From: AG-12 sp035531535
Lineage (GTDB): Bacteria > Chloroflexota > Dormibacteria > Aeolococcales > Bog-877
DNA length: 64,000 nucleotides
Assembly (NCBI GenBank): GCA_035531535.1
Contig: DATKSV010000120.1
Span: 1 to 64,000, forward strand
Direction: 5' to 3'
Shown here: positions 33,318 through 41,071 of the stretch, piece by piece
Position numbering within the stretch: the stretch's first letter is position 1
Layout of the letters: each line of letters opens with the position of its first letter
Position numbers and translations under genes: made by a program
Notes under the pieces: generated by a model
Told to the model about the DNA's origin: nothing
Seen by the model: only the letters and a program-made list of their open reading frames with translations
Database searches by the model: none

Positions 33318-34192
33318 GCGCCGACCCAGCCGAGCTGGAGATGGCCTACCGGGCCTGCGCCGGCCAGGTCCGTCGCTCGGCAGCGAACTTCTACTACGCG
33401 TTCCAGCTGCTGCCCGCCGCGAAGCGGCGGGCGCTCCACTCCCTGTACCGATTCTGCCGTGGGGCCGACGACATCGCAGATGGCCCGGGAGGAGCCGAGC
33501 TCCGACGCCGACAGCTGGAGGACTACCGGCGGGCGCTGACGGCGACCCTGGCCGGCCGCCCCCCGGACCTGGGCTGGCTCACCCTGGCCGACACCGCCGC
33601 CACGTTCCATTTGCAGGCGCGGACCCTCAACGATGTCATCGACGGCTGCGCCGCTGACTGCGCCCCCCTGGAGATCCGGACCGAGGCGGACCTGGCTCGG
33701 TACTGCTACGGGGTGGCCGGCTCGGTGGGGCTGCTGAGCGCGGCGATCTTCCGTTACCAGGATCCGGCGGTTCCGGAGCTGGCGATCCGGCTGGGCCAGG
33801 CGATGCAGCTGACCAACATCCTGCGAGATCTCAAGGAGGACCTCCTCAATGGGCGCTGCTATTTGCCTCTGGATGATCTCCACCGCTTCGGCCTGGAGCC
33901 CGCCGACCTCCTCACCGGCAGGGCTGGGGAGCGGGCCAGCGGATATTCCCAGCTGATGCGCCACCAGGTGGCCCGCGCCCGGGAGCACTTCCAGGTGGGG
34001 ATCCGTTTGGTGCCACTGGTGGAGCGCGACGCCCGGGGCTGCCCGGCAGCGCTGGCGGCCCTCTACCAGGCCCTCCTCAGCGAGCTGGAGCGGCGCGACT
34101 TCGACGTCCAGACTGAGCGCATATCGCTCTCTCCGGCACGCAAGGTGGGGCTGGCGGCCAAAGCCTGGCTGTGGGCCTCCCTGGCGACTTGA
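33314..34192 (+). CDS. hpnD: Presqualene diphosphate synthase HpnD
   Basis: A 292-residue Trans_IPPS_HH enzyme that condenses two farnesyl diphosphates to presqualene diphosphate. Motifs: SAANFYYAFQLLPAAKRRALHSLYRFCRGADDIAD near the N-terminus and RLGQAMQLTNILRDLKEDLLNGRCYLPLDDL in the second half, closer to canonical squalene/phytoene synthases than HpnC. The ATG overlaps the hpnC stop (ATGA). A phytoene synthase role is possible by sequence, but the surrounding hpn genes make HpnD far more likely. Confidence 0.93.
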   Translation: MSADPAELEMAYRACAGQVRRSAANFYYAFQLLPAAKRRALHSLYRFCRGADDIADGPGGAELRRRQLEDYRRALTATLAGRPPDLGWLTLADTAATFHLQARTLNDVIDGCAADCAPLEIRTEADLARYCYGVAGSVGLLSAAIFRYQDPAVPELAIRLGQAMQLTNILRDLKEDLLNGRCYLPLDDLHRFGLEPADLLTGRAGERASGYSQLMRHQVARAREHFQVGIRLVPLVERDARGCPAALAALYQALLSELERRDFDVQTERISLSPARKVGLAAKAWLWASLAT

Positions 34193-34205
34193 ACCAGGTC
34201 GCTCG

Positions 34206-35573
34206 ATGAAGGTGGTGGTGATCGGCGGCGGCCTGGCCGGGATCAGCTGCGCACTGGGACTCGCCGACCAGGGCCACCAGGTCAGCCTGCTGGAGCGAGC
34301 TCCCCAGCTGGGCGGGCTATGCCGTTCGGTGGTCGACCCGATCGCGGGCCGGGTCGACACCGGCCAACACGTCTATCTGGGCAGCTGCACCGCCCTGGAA
34401 GAATTTTTGCAGCGAATCGGCGCCCACCCCCAGCACCGCCAGCGCCGCCTCGCCCTGGTGGTGGCGGACCCTGCCAGCGGGATCTCTCGGCGCCTGGCGG
34501 CCGCCCCTCTTCCGGCCCCCCTCCACCTCCTGCCGGTGCTCCTGGGCTGGCCCGGGCTGGGCCTTCCGGCGATGGTCCAGGCGGAGCGCATCCGGAGCGC
34601 CCTGAGGCACGGCGACCAGGGCCAACTGGATCAGGTTCCGGCCAGGTCCTGGCTGCAGAGCCTGGGGCAAGGGGAGGCGATCATAGACAACCTCTGGGAG
34701 CCATTCCTGGTCGCCGCCTGCAACGTCAGCCTGGAGCGGTGCAGCGCGGCCCTGGCCGCCTTCGTGATTCGCCAGGGGCTGCTCAGCTCGCCGGCGGCCG
34801 GTGCCATCCGGGTGCCCGGCACCGACCTCACCGCCTGGCTGCACCCCCCCGCCGAGCGAGCGCTCCGGAAGGCCGGCGTGGAGGTCAGGCTGCGCTCTCG
34901 GGCAGCCGCGGTCAGCCGCCCGGAGCATGGCGCCTTCGAGATCGTGGATGCCGACGGCGGCCGGATGGCGGCTGACAGAGTAGTGCTGGCGACGGCGGCC
35001 GCGCAGGCCAGCCGACTGCTCCGGGAGGGCGGCCTGATCGAGCCCCAGGTGGAGGCTGCCGCCGGACTGGCCGACTCACCCATCGTCAACATCCACCTCT
35101 TCACCGACCGGCCCTTCCTGCCGGGCCCGATCGTTCTGGTGCCCAGATCCCCATTGCAATGGTTGTTCGACCGCTCCGCTCTCGATCCGAGCCCGGGCGA
35201 CGGGCCCTTCCACTCCGCCATCTCCATCTCGGCTGCGGATGCGGAGATCGGAACCCCCGAGGACGAGCTGATCGCCCGGATGTGGCGGCTGTGTCAGAGC
35301 ACCTTCCCGGGCGGCTCGCGGGCTCAGCTGCTGCACGCCAGGGTCACCCGTGAGGCGCACGCCACCTTCGCCGCCGGGCCCGGCTCCAACTCCCTTCGCC
35401 CGGGCCCGCGCAGCCGCCTCTCGGGCCTGCTCCTGGCCGGCAGCTGGACCGACACCGGTTGGCCCGCGACCATGGAGGGGGCGGTTCGAAGCGGCCAGGC
35501 GGCGGCGGCGGCCTGTCCGCCCGGGTCGGGCTCAGCCGAGCTCGGCCGCCGGACTCGGCTCGTCGTCGGCTGA
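34206..35573 (+). CDS. hpnE: Hydroxysqualene dehydroxylase HpnE
   Basis: A 455-residue FAD-dependent amine-oxidase-fold protein. It opens with the dinucleotide loop VVVIGGGLAGISCALGLADQGHQVSLLER and has the family features DTGQHVYLGSCTALEEFLQRIG, FLVAACNVSLERCSAALAAFV and, near the C-terminus, LLLAGSWTDTGWPATMEGAVRSGQAAA, the second FAD-binding segment. It removes the hydroxyl from hydroxysqualene to yield squalene. Phytoene-desaturase-like annotation would be a family confusion. Its last 42 bp overlap the convergent CruF/HpnG gene. Confidence 0.93.
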   Translation: MKVVVIGGGLAGISCALGLADQGHQVSLLERAPQLGGLCRSVVDPIAGRVDTGQHVYLGSCTALEEFLQRIGAHPQHRQRRLALVVADPASGISRRLAAAPLPAPLHLLPVLLGWPGLGLPAMVQAERIRSALRHGDQGQLDQVPARSWLQSLGQGEAIIDNLWEPFLVAACNVSLERCSAALAAFVIRQGLLSSPAAGAIRVPGTDLTAWLHPPAERALRKAGVEVRLRSRAAAVSRPEHGAFEIVDADGGRMAADRVVLATAAAQASRLLREGGLIEPQVEAAAGLADSPIVNIHLFTDRPFLPGPIVLVPRSPLQWLFDRSALDPSPGDGPFHSAISISAADAEIGTPEDELIARMWRLCQSTFPGGSRAQLLHARVTREAHATFAAGPGSNSLRPGPRSRLSGLLLAGSWTDTGWPATMEGAVRSGQAAAAACPPGSGSAELGRRTRLVVG

Positions 35574-37031
35574 CCCGGGTCGCGGCAGGCGGCGGACCTC
35601 CAGCCCGCCGCCGTGCAGGCCCTGCGCCCGCAGCCTGGGCACCGCCAGCCCGACTGCGGCCGAGAGGGCGGCGAGCGCCCGGGCCTGGAGCCGTCCCACG
35701 GCCAGCAGCTCGGCAAGCGCGCCTGGGTGCCGGACCAGGAGTCCGGCCAGCCGGCGCGGGTCGGGACCGCGCCCTCCCGGGGGGATCAGGGTGGCCGCAC
35801 TTCCCAACGGGCTGGTGGGCGTGTCCAGCACCACCCTCAGGGCGGCCACCCGGGCACCTGGGCGTTCGCTCCAGGCCGAGGTCTCCATCTCCACCAGATC
35901 GACCCCTCGGGCAGCCAGTTCGGCTCGCCGTGACGAGGCCTCCACGACCGAAGCGCTGGTCTCCAGCCGGCAGCTGCGCCCACAGCCGGCAAGCGCCAGG
36001 CGGGCATCCGGGCTGAGCTCGGTCCAGAACCCCTCGGGCGAAAGCACGGACTGCCCGATCCCCACGTCGGCCACGGCCCAGCCCGGGGCGCAGGCTCCGG
36101 CCAGCCCCAGCACCAGCACCAGCCCTCCTGGGGAGGACTGATCGGCCGCCTGGCGGGCAGCGGCCGGCCCGGCACCTGTCTCCCAGACCTCGACCCCTCC
36201 GTCTGGGCTGATCCAACGGACGAGCCGCCCGGAGGGCAGCCGGCTGAAGCCCCGCCCGAGGGCGCGCCGCGCCGCGCGAGCCTCGGAGGCAAGAGCGCAG
36301 GCCAAGATCAGGGGAGGGCCGGTCAGCTGGTGGCGGCGACTGGCCCGCGCCAAGATCAGGCACAGGCCGAAGAGCAGCAGCGCGGCTCCCGCACTGGGCC
36401 CCACCCCCAAAATCCCGGCCAGCAGACTGCTCCCGGCAAGAACCCCCAGCAGGAGCGGCCAGGTCGCCAGCAACGGCCTCGGGAGCTGGCCGGGAAACTC
36501 CCCCAGGGCCACTCGGGTCCAGAGCTGGAGTGCGGCCCCCACCACCAGCCATCCCAGGTAGTTGTCCAGGGATACCCCGTACCAGGCGCCTGAGTGGGCG
36601 GGATAGCTGTAGATCGACCCCAGCCACCAGTTGGCTCCCCGCAGGGATACCGGGTCCACCACCAGGTCGACGGCCACCATGGCCACCGCCCCGAGCAGGC
36701 CACGGCGCCAGCCGCGAGCGCCCAGAGAGCCCATCACGGCGTAGGTGCAAAAGGCTAGCCAGCTGAAGCTGAGGCTGTCGAACAGGGGCACGCCGAGCAG
36801 GGTCCAATCGTGGGTCAGCCCGGCCGGGCGGTAGTGGTACACGCCGAAGGGGATTCCCGGGCCGCTGGTGGACGACCACTCAGCGCCAAAGGCCAGCGCC
36901 CAGCCGAACCCCAGCCAAAGGACGGCTCGGCGCCACCCGAAGCAGCGCCAGACGATGGCACCGACCAGGGCCCAGGGGCCGAACGCGTACCACCGTCCCA
37001 GCAGCGGGAGCAGCGCCTGGGCCGCGCTCAC
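35532..37031 (-). CDS. Fusion: CruF-like membrane domain plus HpnG-like nucleosidase
   Basis: A 499-residue protein of two parts. Residues 1-230 have about seven membrane segments and the features of the CruF/DUF422 carotenoid hydratase family: GPGIPFGVYHY, LLGVPLFDSLSFSWLAFCTYA, VDLVVDPVSL, WWLGSIYSY and YGVSLDNYLGWLVVG. Residues 240-460 match hopanoid-associated phosphorylase HpnG: ILACALASEARAA, VLVLGLAGACAPG, VEMETSAW (ligand Glu near 381-383), ALRVVLDTPTSPL, then a long C-terminal helical tail. HpnG removes adenine from adenosylhopane. The GTG start overlaps the hpnA stop as GTGA. Joining the two activities in one chain is unusual; the domain calls are by motif, the joint function is inference. 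Confidence 0.8.
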   Translation of the reverse strand: MSAAQALLPLLGRWYAFGPWALVGAIVWRCFGWRRAVLWLGFGWALAFGAEWSSTSGPGIPFGVYHYRPAGLTHDWTLLGVPLFDSLSFSWLAFCTYAVMGSLGARGWRRGLLGAVAMVAVDLVVDPVSLRGANWWLGSIYSYPAHSGAWYGVSLDNYLGWLVVGAALQLWTRVALGEFPGQLPRPLLATWPLLLGVLAGSSLLAGILGVGPSAGAALLLFGLCLILARASRRHQLTGPPLILACALASEARAARRALGRGFSRLPSGRLVRWISPDGGVEVWETGAGPAAARQAADQSSPGGLVLVLGLAGACAPGWAVADVGIGQSVLSPEGFWTELSPDARLALAGCGRSCRLETSASVVEASSRRAELAARGVDLVEMETSAWSERPGARVAALRVVLDTPTSPLGSAATLIPPGGRGPDPRRLAGLLVRHPGALAELLAVGRLQARALAALSAAVGLAVPRLRAQGLHGGGLEVRRLPRPGSADDEPSPAAELG

Positions 37032-38041
37032 GGTCCCGCCTTGGGCCCGAGCTCGGCGACCGCCTCCCGCAGGGCCCGGCCTAGGTCTCCGGGCTGCCAG
37101 CCCAGCTCCTGGCGGGCCCGGCTGGCGTCGATGTACATGGGGTGGGCGGCCATCCGAACCGAGGTCAGCGGGATGCCGGGCGGGCGACCGCGCCAGCTGG
37201 CCAACGCCTCACTGGTGAGGGCGGCGCCGTAGGCCGCCAGGCGCGGGATCCGCCAGCCGGGGGGCCGCCTTCCTGAGATCCTGGCGACCTCGCCCAGCAG
37301 CTGGTCCAGGGTCAGATTCCGGTCGCCGAGGATGTAGGCGCGCCCGGTCATGCCGCGCTCCATGGCCAGCACGTGACCCTCCCCCACCGCCTCGACATCG
37401 ACCAGGTTGAGCCCGGTTTGGATCACGGCCGGGATGCGCCCCGCCAGGAAGTCCCGAATGGTGGATCCGGTGGGCGTTGGCCGGTGGTCTCCGGCGCCCA
37501 CGGGGGTGCTGGGCTGCACCACCACCACCTCCGTCGGGCCGCCGACGAAGTTGAGAGCCAGCCTCTCAGCCGCCCACTTGGAACGCTTGTAGGGACCGGC
37601 CAGAGCGGCGGCGGAGGGAGCTCGGTCCGCCTCGGTGCAGACCCGGCCCCGGCGATCGAAGTCCAGGGTCCCGACGGTGCTGCAGTGGACCACTCGCCGG
37701 ATCCCGCCGGCGCGGGCGGCCTCCAGGACGTTGAGCGTGCCGCCGACATTGACCAGGATCATCTGATCCACCTCGGCGGCTAGTAGCGACAGCCGGTAGT
37801 CGGCGGCGCAGTGGATGACCGCCGAACACCCTCGCAGAGCGCGTTCCAGGGACGCCCGGTCGGTGACATCACCGGCAGCCACCTGCACGCCCGCCGGAGC
37901 TGAGAACTCGCTCGGGCGGCGGAGCAGCGCCCGCACCTGATGGCCGCGTCGGAGCAGAGATCGGACCACGGAGGCTCCGACGAACCCGGAGGCTCCGGTG
38001 ACCAAGACCGGCCCTGGTCCCATCGCCGAGGTCCGCTCCAT
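37028..38041 (-). CDS. hpnA: Hopanoid-associated sugar epimerase HpnA
   Basis: A 337-residue extended short-chain dehydrogenase. The NAD(P) loop is VLVTGASGFVGASVVRSLLRRGH; the catalytic set is Ser/Thr in VHCSTVGTL and YxxxK in GPYKRSKWAAE; VVVQPSTPVGAGDHRPTPTG is the HpnA signature. The MYIDASRARQELGWQP region near the C-terminus fits NDP-sugar epimerase relatives. HpnA genes recur in hopanoid clusters, presumably for side-chain sugar handling, though the reaction is unproven. I start at ATG 38041, just after the upstream regulator stop at 38047; longer frames overlap that gene. Confidence 0.88.
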   Translation of the reverse strand: MERTSAMGPGPVLVTGASGFVGASVVRSLLRRGHQVRALLRRPSEFSAPAGVQVAAGDVTDRASLERALRGCSAVIHCAADYRLSLLAAEVDQMILVNVGGTLNVLEAARAGGIRRVVHCSTVGTLDFDRRGRVCTEADRAPSAAALAGPYKRSKWAAERLALNFVGGPTEVVVVQPSTPVGAGDHRPTPTGSTIRDFLAGRIPAVIQTGLNLVDVEAVGEGHVLAMERGMTGRAYILGDRNLTLDQLLGEVARISGRRPPGWRIPRLAAYGAALTSEALASWRGRPPGIPLTSVRMAAHPMYIDASRARQELGWQPGDLGRALREAVAELGPKAGP

Positions 38042-38046
38042 CTCGG

Positions 38047-38733
38047 TCAGGCGCCGCCGGTAAAGGAGCTCTGGAGGACGTGGCCGTTCCCGCGACGGAT
38101 GCGCAGCAGAAGGGGGCTGTTCGGGTTCGACTCCAACTTGAGCCGCAGCCGGTGGACGCACATGGTCACCGCCGCCGGAATGGCGCTGGGACCGCCCCCC
38201 CAGGCGCCTTCGATGATCTGGCGCCGGGACAACACCACCGGCACGTTCCGGGCCCGATACTCCCGCAGGTCAGGCTCTCGCAGGCTGAGAAAGTGGCGCC
38301 CGCCCTCGATCCTCGCGCTGCGCCGGGACGGCTCCGCCACCAGGGGTCCGACCTCCCCCACTCGGCCGCCGCCGCGGCGCTCGGCGTGGCGGCGGCACAG
38401 TACCGCCTGAGTGGTCGCGTTGAGGACTGCGGGAGGATGCGGCTGGGGCAGGACGTAATCGGCTCCCGCCTCCATGAGGACGGCGGTGTCCCGGAGGTCG
38501 TGGCTGAGCACGATCAGCGCGGCAGACGAAAGGGCCCGGACCGCCTCCACCTCCCGCACCCCCCGGAGCACGGAGGTGACGGCGATGATGGCGACCGGGC
38601 TTTCGATTCGAATCGCGTGGCCCGGCGGCTCGGGGGTGGGTGCCACCTGGTAGTTGAGGCCGGGGTCGCGCCCGGCCAGGTGGCCGGCGACGTCGGCGTA
38701 GTCGCGGTCCGCCCCTGGGATCAGCGCCATCAT
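38047..38733 (-). CDS. OmpR-type winged-helix regulator with degenerate receiver domain
   Basis: A 228-residue protein. The C-terminus (about 140-222) is a Trans_reg_C winged helix: VVLSRRQIIEGAWGGG, VTMCVHRLRLKLESNPNSPLLLRIRRGNGHVLQ. The N-terminus resembles a receiver domain in strand order, but the acidic pocket and phospho-acceptor Asp are missing (AIIAVTSVL where DL/MP would lie) and the switch Lys is gone (YVLPQPHPP). It is therefore probably phosphorylation-independent. It lies 5 nt upstream of hpnA on the same strand, so it may control hopanoid side-chain genes. Start at MM (38733/38730); an N-terminally longer frame crosses the divergent promoter. Confidence 0.72.
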   Translation of the reverse strand: MMALIPGADRDYADVAGHLAGRDPGLNYQVAPTPEPPGHAIRIESPVAIIAVTSVLRGVREVEAVRALSSAALIVLSHDLRDTAVLMEAGADYVLPQPHPPAVLNATTQAVLCRRHAERRGGGRVGEVGPLVAEPSRRSARIEGGRHFLSLREPDLREYRARNVPVVLSRRQIIEGAWGGGPSAIPAAVTMCVHRLRLKLESNPNSPLLLRIRRGNGHVLQSSFTGGA

Positions 38734-38797
38734 TAGGGTATTCTCGACCACTGGGCCGCCTGGCGGCCCGGCTTTGGCGAGCTCGGGAGGTGAGTTC

Positions 38798-39673
38798 ATG
38801 GGCGTCCCAGACCTGGACGGGATGTTGGCCGGAATCGGGTTCCTGGATCCGCTCGCCGGCGCGATCCAGAAGCGAATCGGCCGCGCCCTGGCTGGCGGCG
38901 GCCCGGCCGCGGCCGCGGCCAAGGACCTCCTCAACGGCCGCCGGTTGGGGCACCCCCTCCATCCCCTGCTGACCGACCTGCCGATCGGGGCCTGGACCGC
39001 GAGCACCTTGCTCGACCTCGCGGCCAGCCCCGAGAGTGGACTGGAGCCAGCGGCTGACGCCCTGATCGCCCTCGGTTGCGGGTCGGGAGCGCTGGCGGCG
39101 CTGGCTGGGCTCGCCGACTGGCAGGACAGCTACGGCCCGGAGCGCCGAGTGGGCCTGGCCCATGGTCTCCTGAACAGCTCCGCCCTGGCCCTGTTCGCAG
39201 GGGCGCTGGGGTTGCGGCTGGCGGGCCGACGGCGACCGGCACGGCCCCTGGCTCTGGCCGGTTATCTGCTGGCGGCCGCCGGGGCCTACCTGGGCGGCGA
39301 CCTGGTCTTTCGCCTGGGCACCCAGGTCAACCGCAACGCCTGGACGGATGGCCCCGGCGACTGGTGTGACGCCGCCGCCGCGGACAACGTGCGGCCTGGC
39401 CTCCTGCTCAAGTGCGAGCCCGCAGGAGTGCCGGTGGTGCTGACCCGGATCCAGGACGAAATCTGCGCGGTCGGGAGCGTCTGCCCCCATGCCGGCGGCC
39501 CGCTTGAGGACGGGAGTGTTGAGGCGGGAGTGGTGACCTGCCCCTGGCACGGGTCCCGCTTCGACCTCTCCACCGGTGCCGTGCTGCGGGGCCCCGCATT
39601 CACGCCGCTGCCAAGGTACCGGGTGCGGGTCACCGATCAGGGGCGGGTCGAGCTGAGGCGGTCCCGGCGGTGA
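38798..39673 (+). CDS. DUF2231 membrane protein with C-terminal Rieske 2Fe-2S domain
   Basis: A 291-residue protein. The N-terminal half has the DUF2231-like pattern GHPLHPLLTDLPIGAWTASTLLDL and about four membrane helices. Residues about 195-285 form a Rieske domain: VCPHAGGPLEDG and CPWHGSRFDLSTGAVLRGPA, giving the CxH...CxxH cluster ligands. It likely passes electrons at the membrane, a fusion found in several soil bacteria; partners are unknown. The start ATG has GGGAGG seven nt upstream. It is the first of three overlapping genes with the VOC and sirtuin genes. Confidence 0.85.
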   Translation: MGVPDLDGMLAGIGFLDPLAGAIQKRIGRALAGGGPAAAAAKDLLNGRRLGHPLHPLLTDLPIGAWTASTLLDLAASPESGLEPAADALIALGCGSGALAALAGLADWQDSYGPERRVGLAHGLLNSSALALFAGALGLRLAGRRRPARPLALAGYLLAAAGAYLGGDLVFRLGTQVNRNAWTDGPGDWCDAAAADNVRPGLLLKCEPAGVPVVLTRIQDEICAVGSVCPHAGGPLEDGSVEAGVVTCPWHGSRFDLSTGAVLRGPAFTPLPRYRVRVTDQGRVELRRSRR

Positions 39674-40290
39674 TCCGGATCGACCACGTCCTCATCGCCA
39701 CCAGCGACCTCCAGCTGGGAGCCAGCCAGCTGCGGGCCGGGCATGGGCTGGAGTCGATCGACGGCGGGCGCCACCTGAGCTTTGGGACCGCCAACCGGAT
39801 CGTGCCCATCGGCTCCCAGTACCTGGAGCTGGTGGCGGTCTACGACCGCGAGCTGGCGGCCACCAACCCCTTCGGCCGGGCGGTCCTGGCCGAGGCAAAT
39901 CCGGACAGCCCGCGTCCGCTGGCGGTCTGTCTTTGGACGGACGACCTGGACCAGGTGGCTGGCCGCCTGGGGATGGCCGCGGTGGAAGGGCAGCGCACCC
40001 TGCCCTCGGGGGATCTGCTGGGCTGGCGCTCCGTGGCCATGGCGGCCGCCTTCTCCAGCCGGCGGCTGCCCTTCTTCATCGCCTGGGACGACCCCGATCG
40101 GCACCCCTCCCGGACCGGGCCGGCGAACGTGCCCCTGGCGATTGCCCGGGTGGAGGTGGGCGGCGACGAGGCGGGCCTGCGCGCCTGGCTGGGCGCGGAG
40201 GTGCCCGGACTGGACGCGGTGGGAGGCGCGCCCGGGGTGCACGGAGTGGAGTTGGCCACCCCCGAGGGCGGGCTCCTTCAACTGAGCTGA
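39670..40290 (+). CDS. Glyoxalase-like (VOC) domain protein
   Basis: A 206-residue protein beginning IRIDHVLIATSDLQLGASQL, the first strand of a VOC module, with SFGTANRIVPIGSQYLELVAVYD supplying a second ligand-region strand (Glu in YLELVAV). It matches the glyoxalase-like fold of the Glyoxalase_3 type rather than methylglyoxal-specific GloA. Enzymatic role unknown. Its GTG start overlaps the Rieske gene stop (GTGA), and the sirtuin gene follows without a gap. Confidence 0.75.
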   Translation: MIRIDHVLIATSDLQLGASQLRAGHGLESIDGGRHLSFGTANRIVPIGSQYLELVAVYDRELAATNPFGRAVLAEANPDSPRPLAVCLWTDDLDQVAGRLGMAAVEGQRTLPSGDLLGWRSVAMAAAFSSRRLPFFIAWDDPDRHPSRTGPANVPLAIARVEVGGDEAGLRAWLGAEVPGLDAVGGAPGVHGVELATPEGGLLQLS

Positions 40291-41067
40291 GTGCGGGCCG
40301 TGCCATCCCAACCGGTGGTGGCCCACCTGGAGATCGCCTTGGCGTTGGTCGCCAACGCCAGGCGGGCCTGCGTGCTCACCGGAGCCGGGATCTCGACCCA
40401 GTCGGGAATCCCCGACTTCCGGGGCCCCAATGGGCTGTGGACCAGGGATCCGGGGGCCCGGCGCCTCAGCACCCTGGCCCACTACCTCAGCAGCCGGGAG
40501 GTGCGCGTCGCCGCCTGGCGGGGACGGCTAGAGCGCCCCGTCTGGAACGCGCAGCCTAACTCCGGCCACCTGGCCCTGGTCGAGCTGGAGCGGCTGGGCC
40601 GGCTGTCCCGGCTGGTGACCCAGAACGTAGATGGTCTTCACCTTGGGGCTGGCACCTCGCCAGAGCGGCTGGTGGAGTTGCACGGGTCGCTGCGGGAGTA
40701 CATCTGCCTCAGCTGCGGCCGGGGCGGCCCGATGGCCGAGGTGCTGGAGCGAGTCCGGTGCGGCGAGGCGGACCCGCCCTGCCTCGCCTGTGGTGGAATC
40801 CTGAAGTCGGCGGCCATCTCGTTCGGCCAGCGGCTACGCGCTCAGGATCTGGAGAATGCCGAGCGAGCCGCCCGCGGCTGCGACCTGTTCGTGGCGGTGG
40901 GGACCCGCCTGGAGGTCTATCCGGCCGCCGAGCTGCCGGCCCTCGCCCTGAATTCCGGGGCCTCCCTGCTGATCCTCAACGCGGAAGAGACCTCCTACGA
41001 CCGGCGGGCCGCCTGCGTGCTCCGCGGGCCCATCGGCGAGGTGCTGCCAGCCCTGGTCGCGGCGTGA
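40291..41067 (+). CDS. Sir2-family NAD-dependent protein deacylase
   Basis: A 258-residue sirtuin. Motifs: VLTGAGISTQSGIPDFRGPNGLW (NAD loop), TQNVDGLHLGAG with the active His in VELHGS, a zinc ribbon (YICLSCG and PCLACGGILK), and VAVGTRLEVYPAAELP near the C-terminus. The catalytic residues are intact, so deacetylation or deacylation of lysine in cytosolic proteins is expected. It ends 4 nt from the convergent HDAC-family gene, an unusual juxtaposition of two deacetylase types. Confidence 0.93.
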   Translation: MRAVPSQPVVAHLEIALALVANARRACVLTGAGISTQSGIPDFRGPNGLWTRDPGARRLSTLAHYLSSREVRVAAWRGRLERPVWNAQPNSGHLALVELERLGRLSRLVTQNVDGLHLGAGTSPERLVELHGSLREYICLSCGRGGPMAEVLERVRCGEADPPCLACGGILKSAAISFGQRLRAQDLENAERAARGCDLFVAVGTRLEVYPAAELPALALNSGASLLILNAEETSYDRRAACVLRGPIGEVLPALVAA

Positions 41068-41071
41068 ACGG

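Noticed and set aside
35344..36879. 511-codon minus-strand frame overlapping the CruF-HpnG gene
   Set aside because: Arg/Pro-rich, no motifs; the 499-codon frame carries the family motifs.
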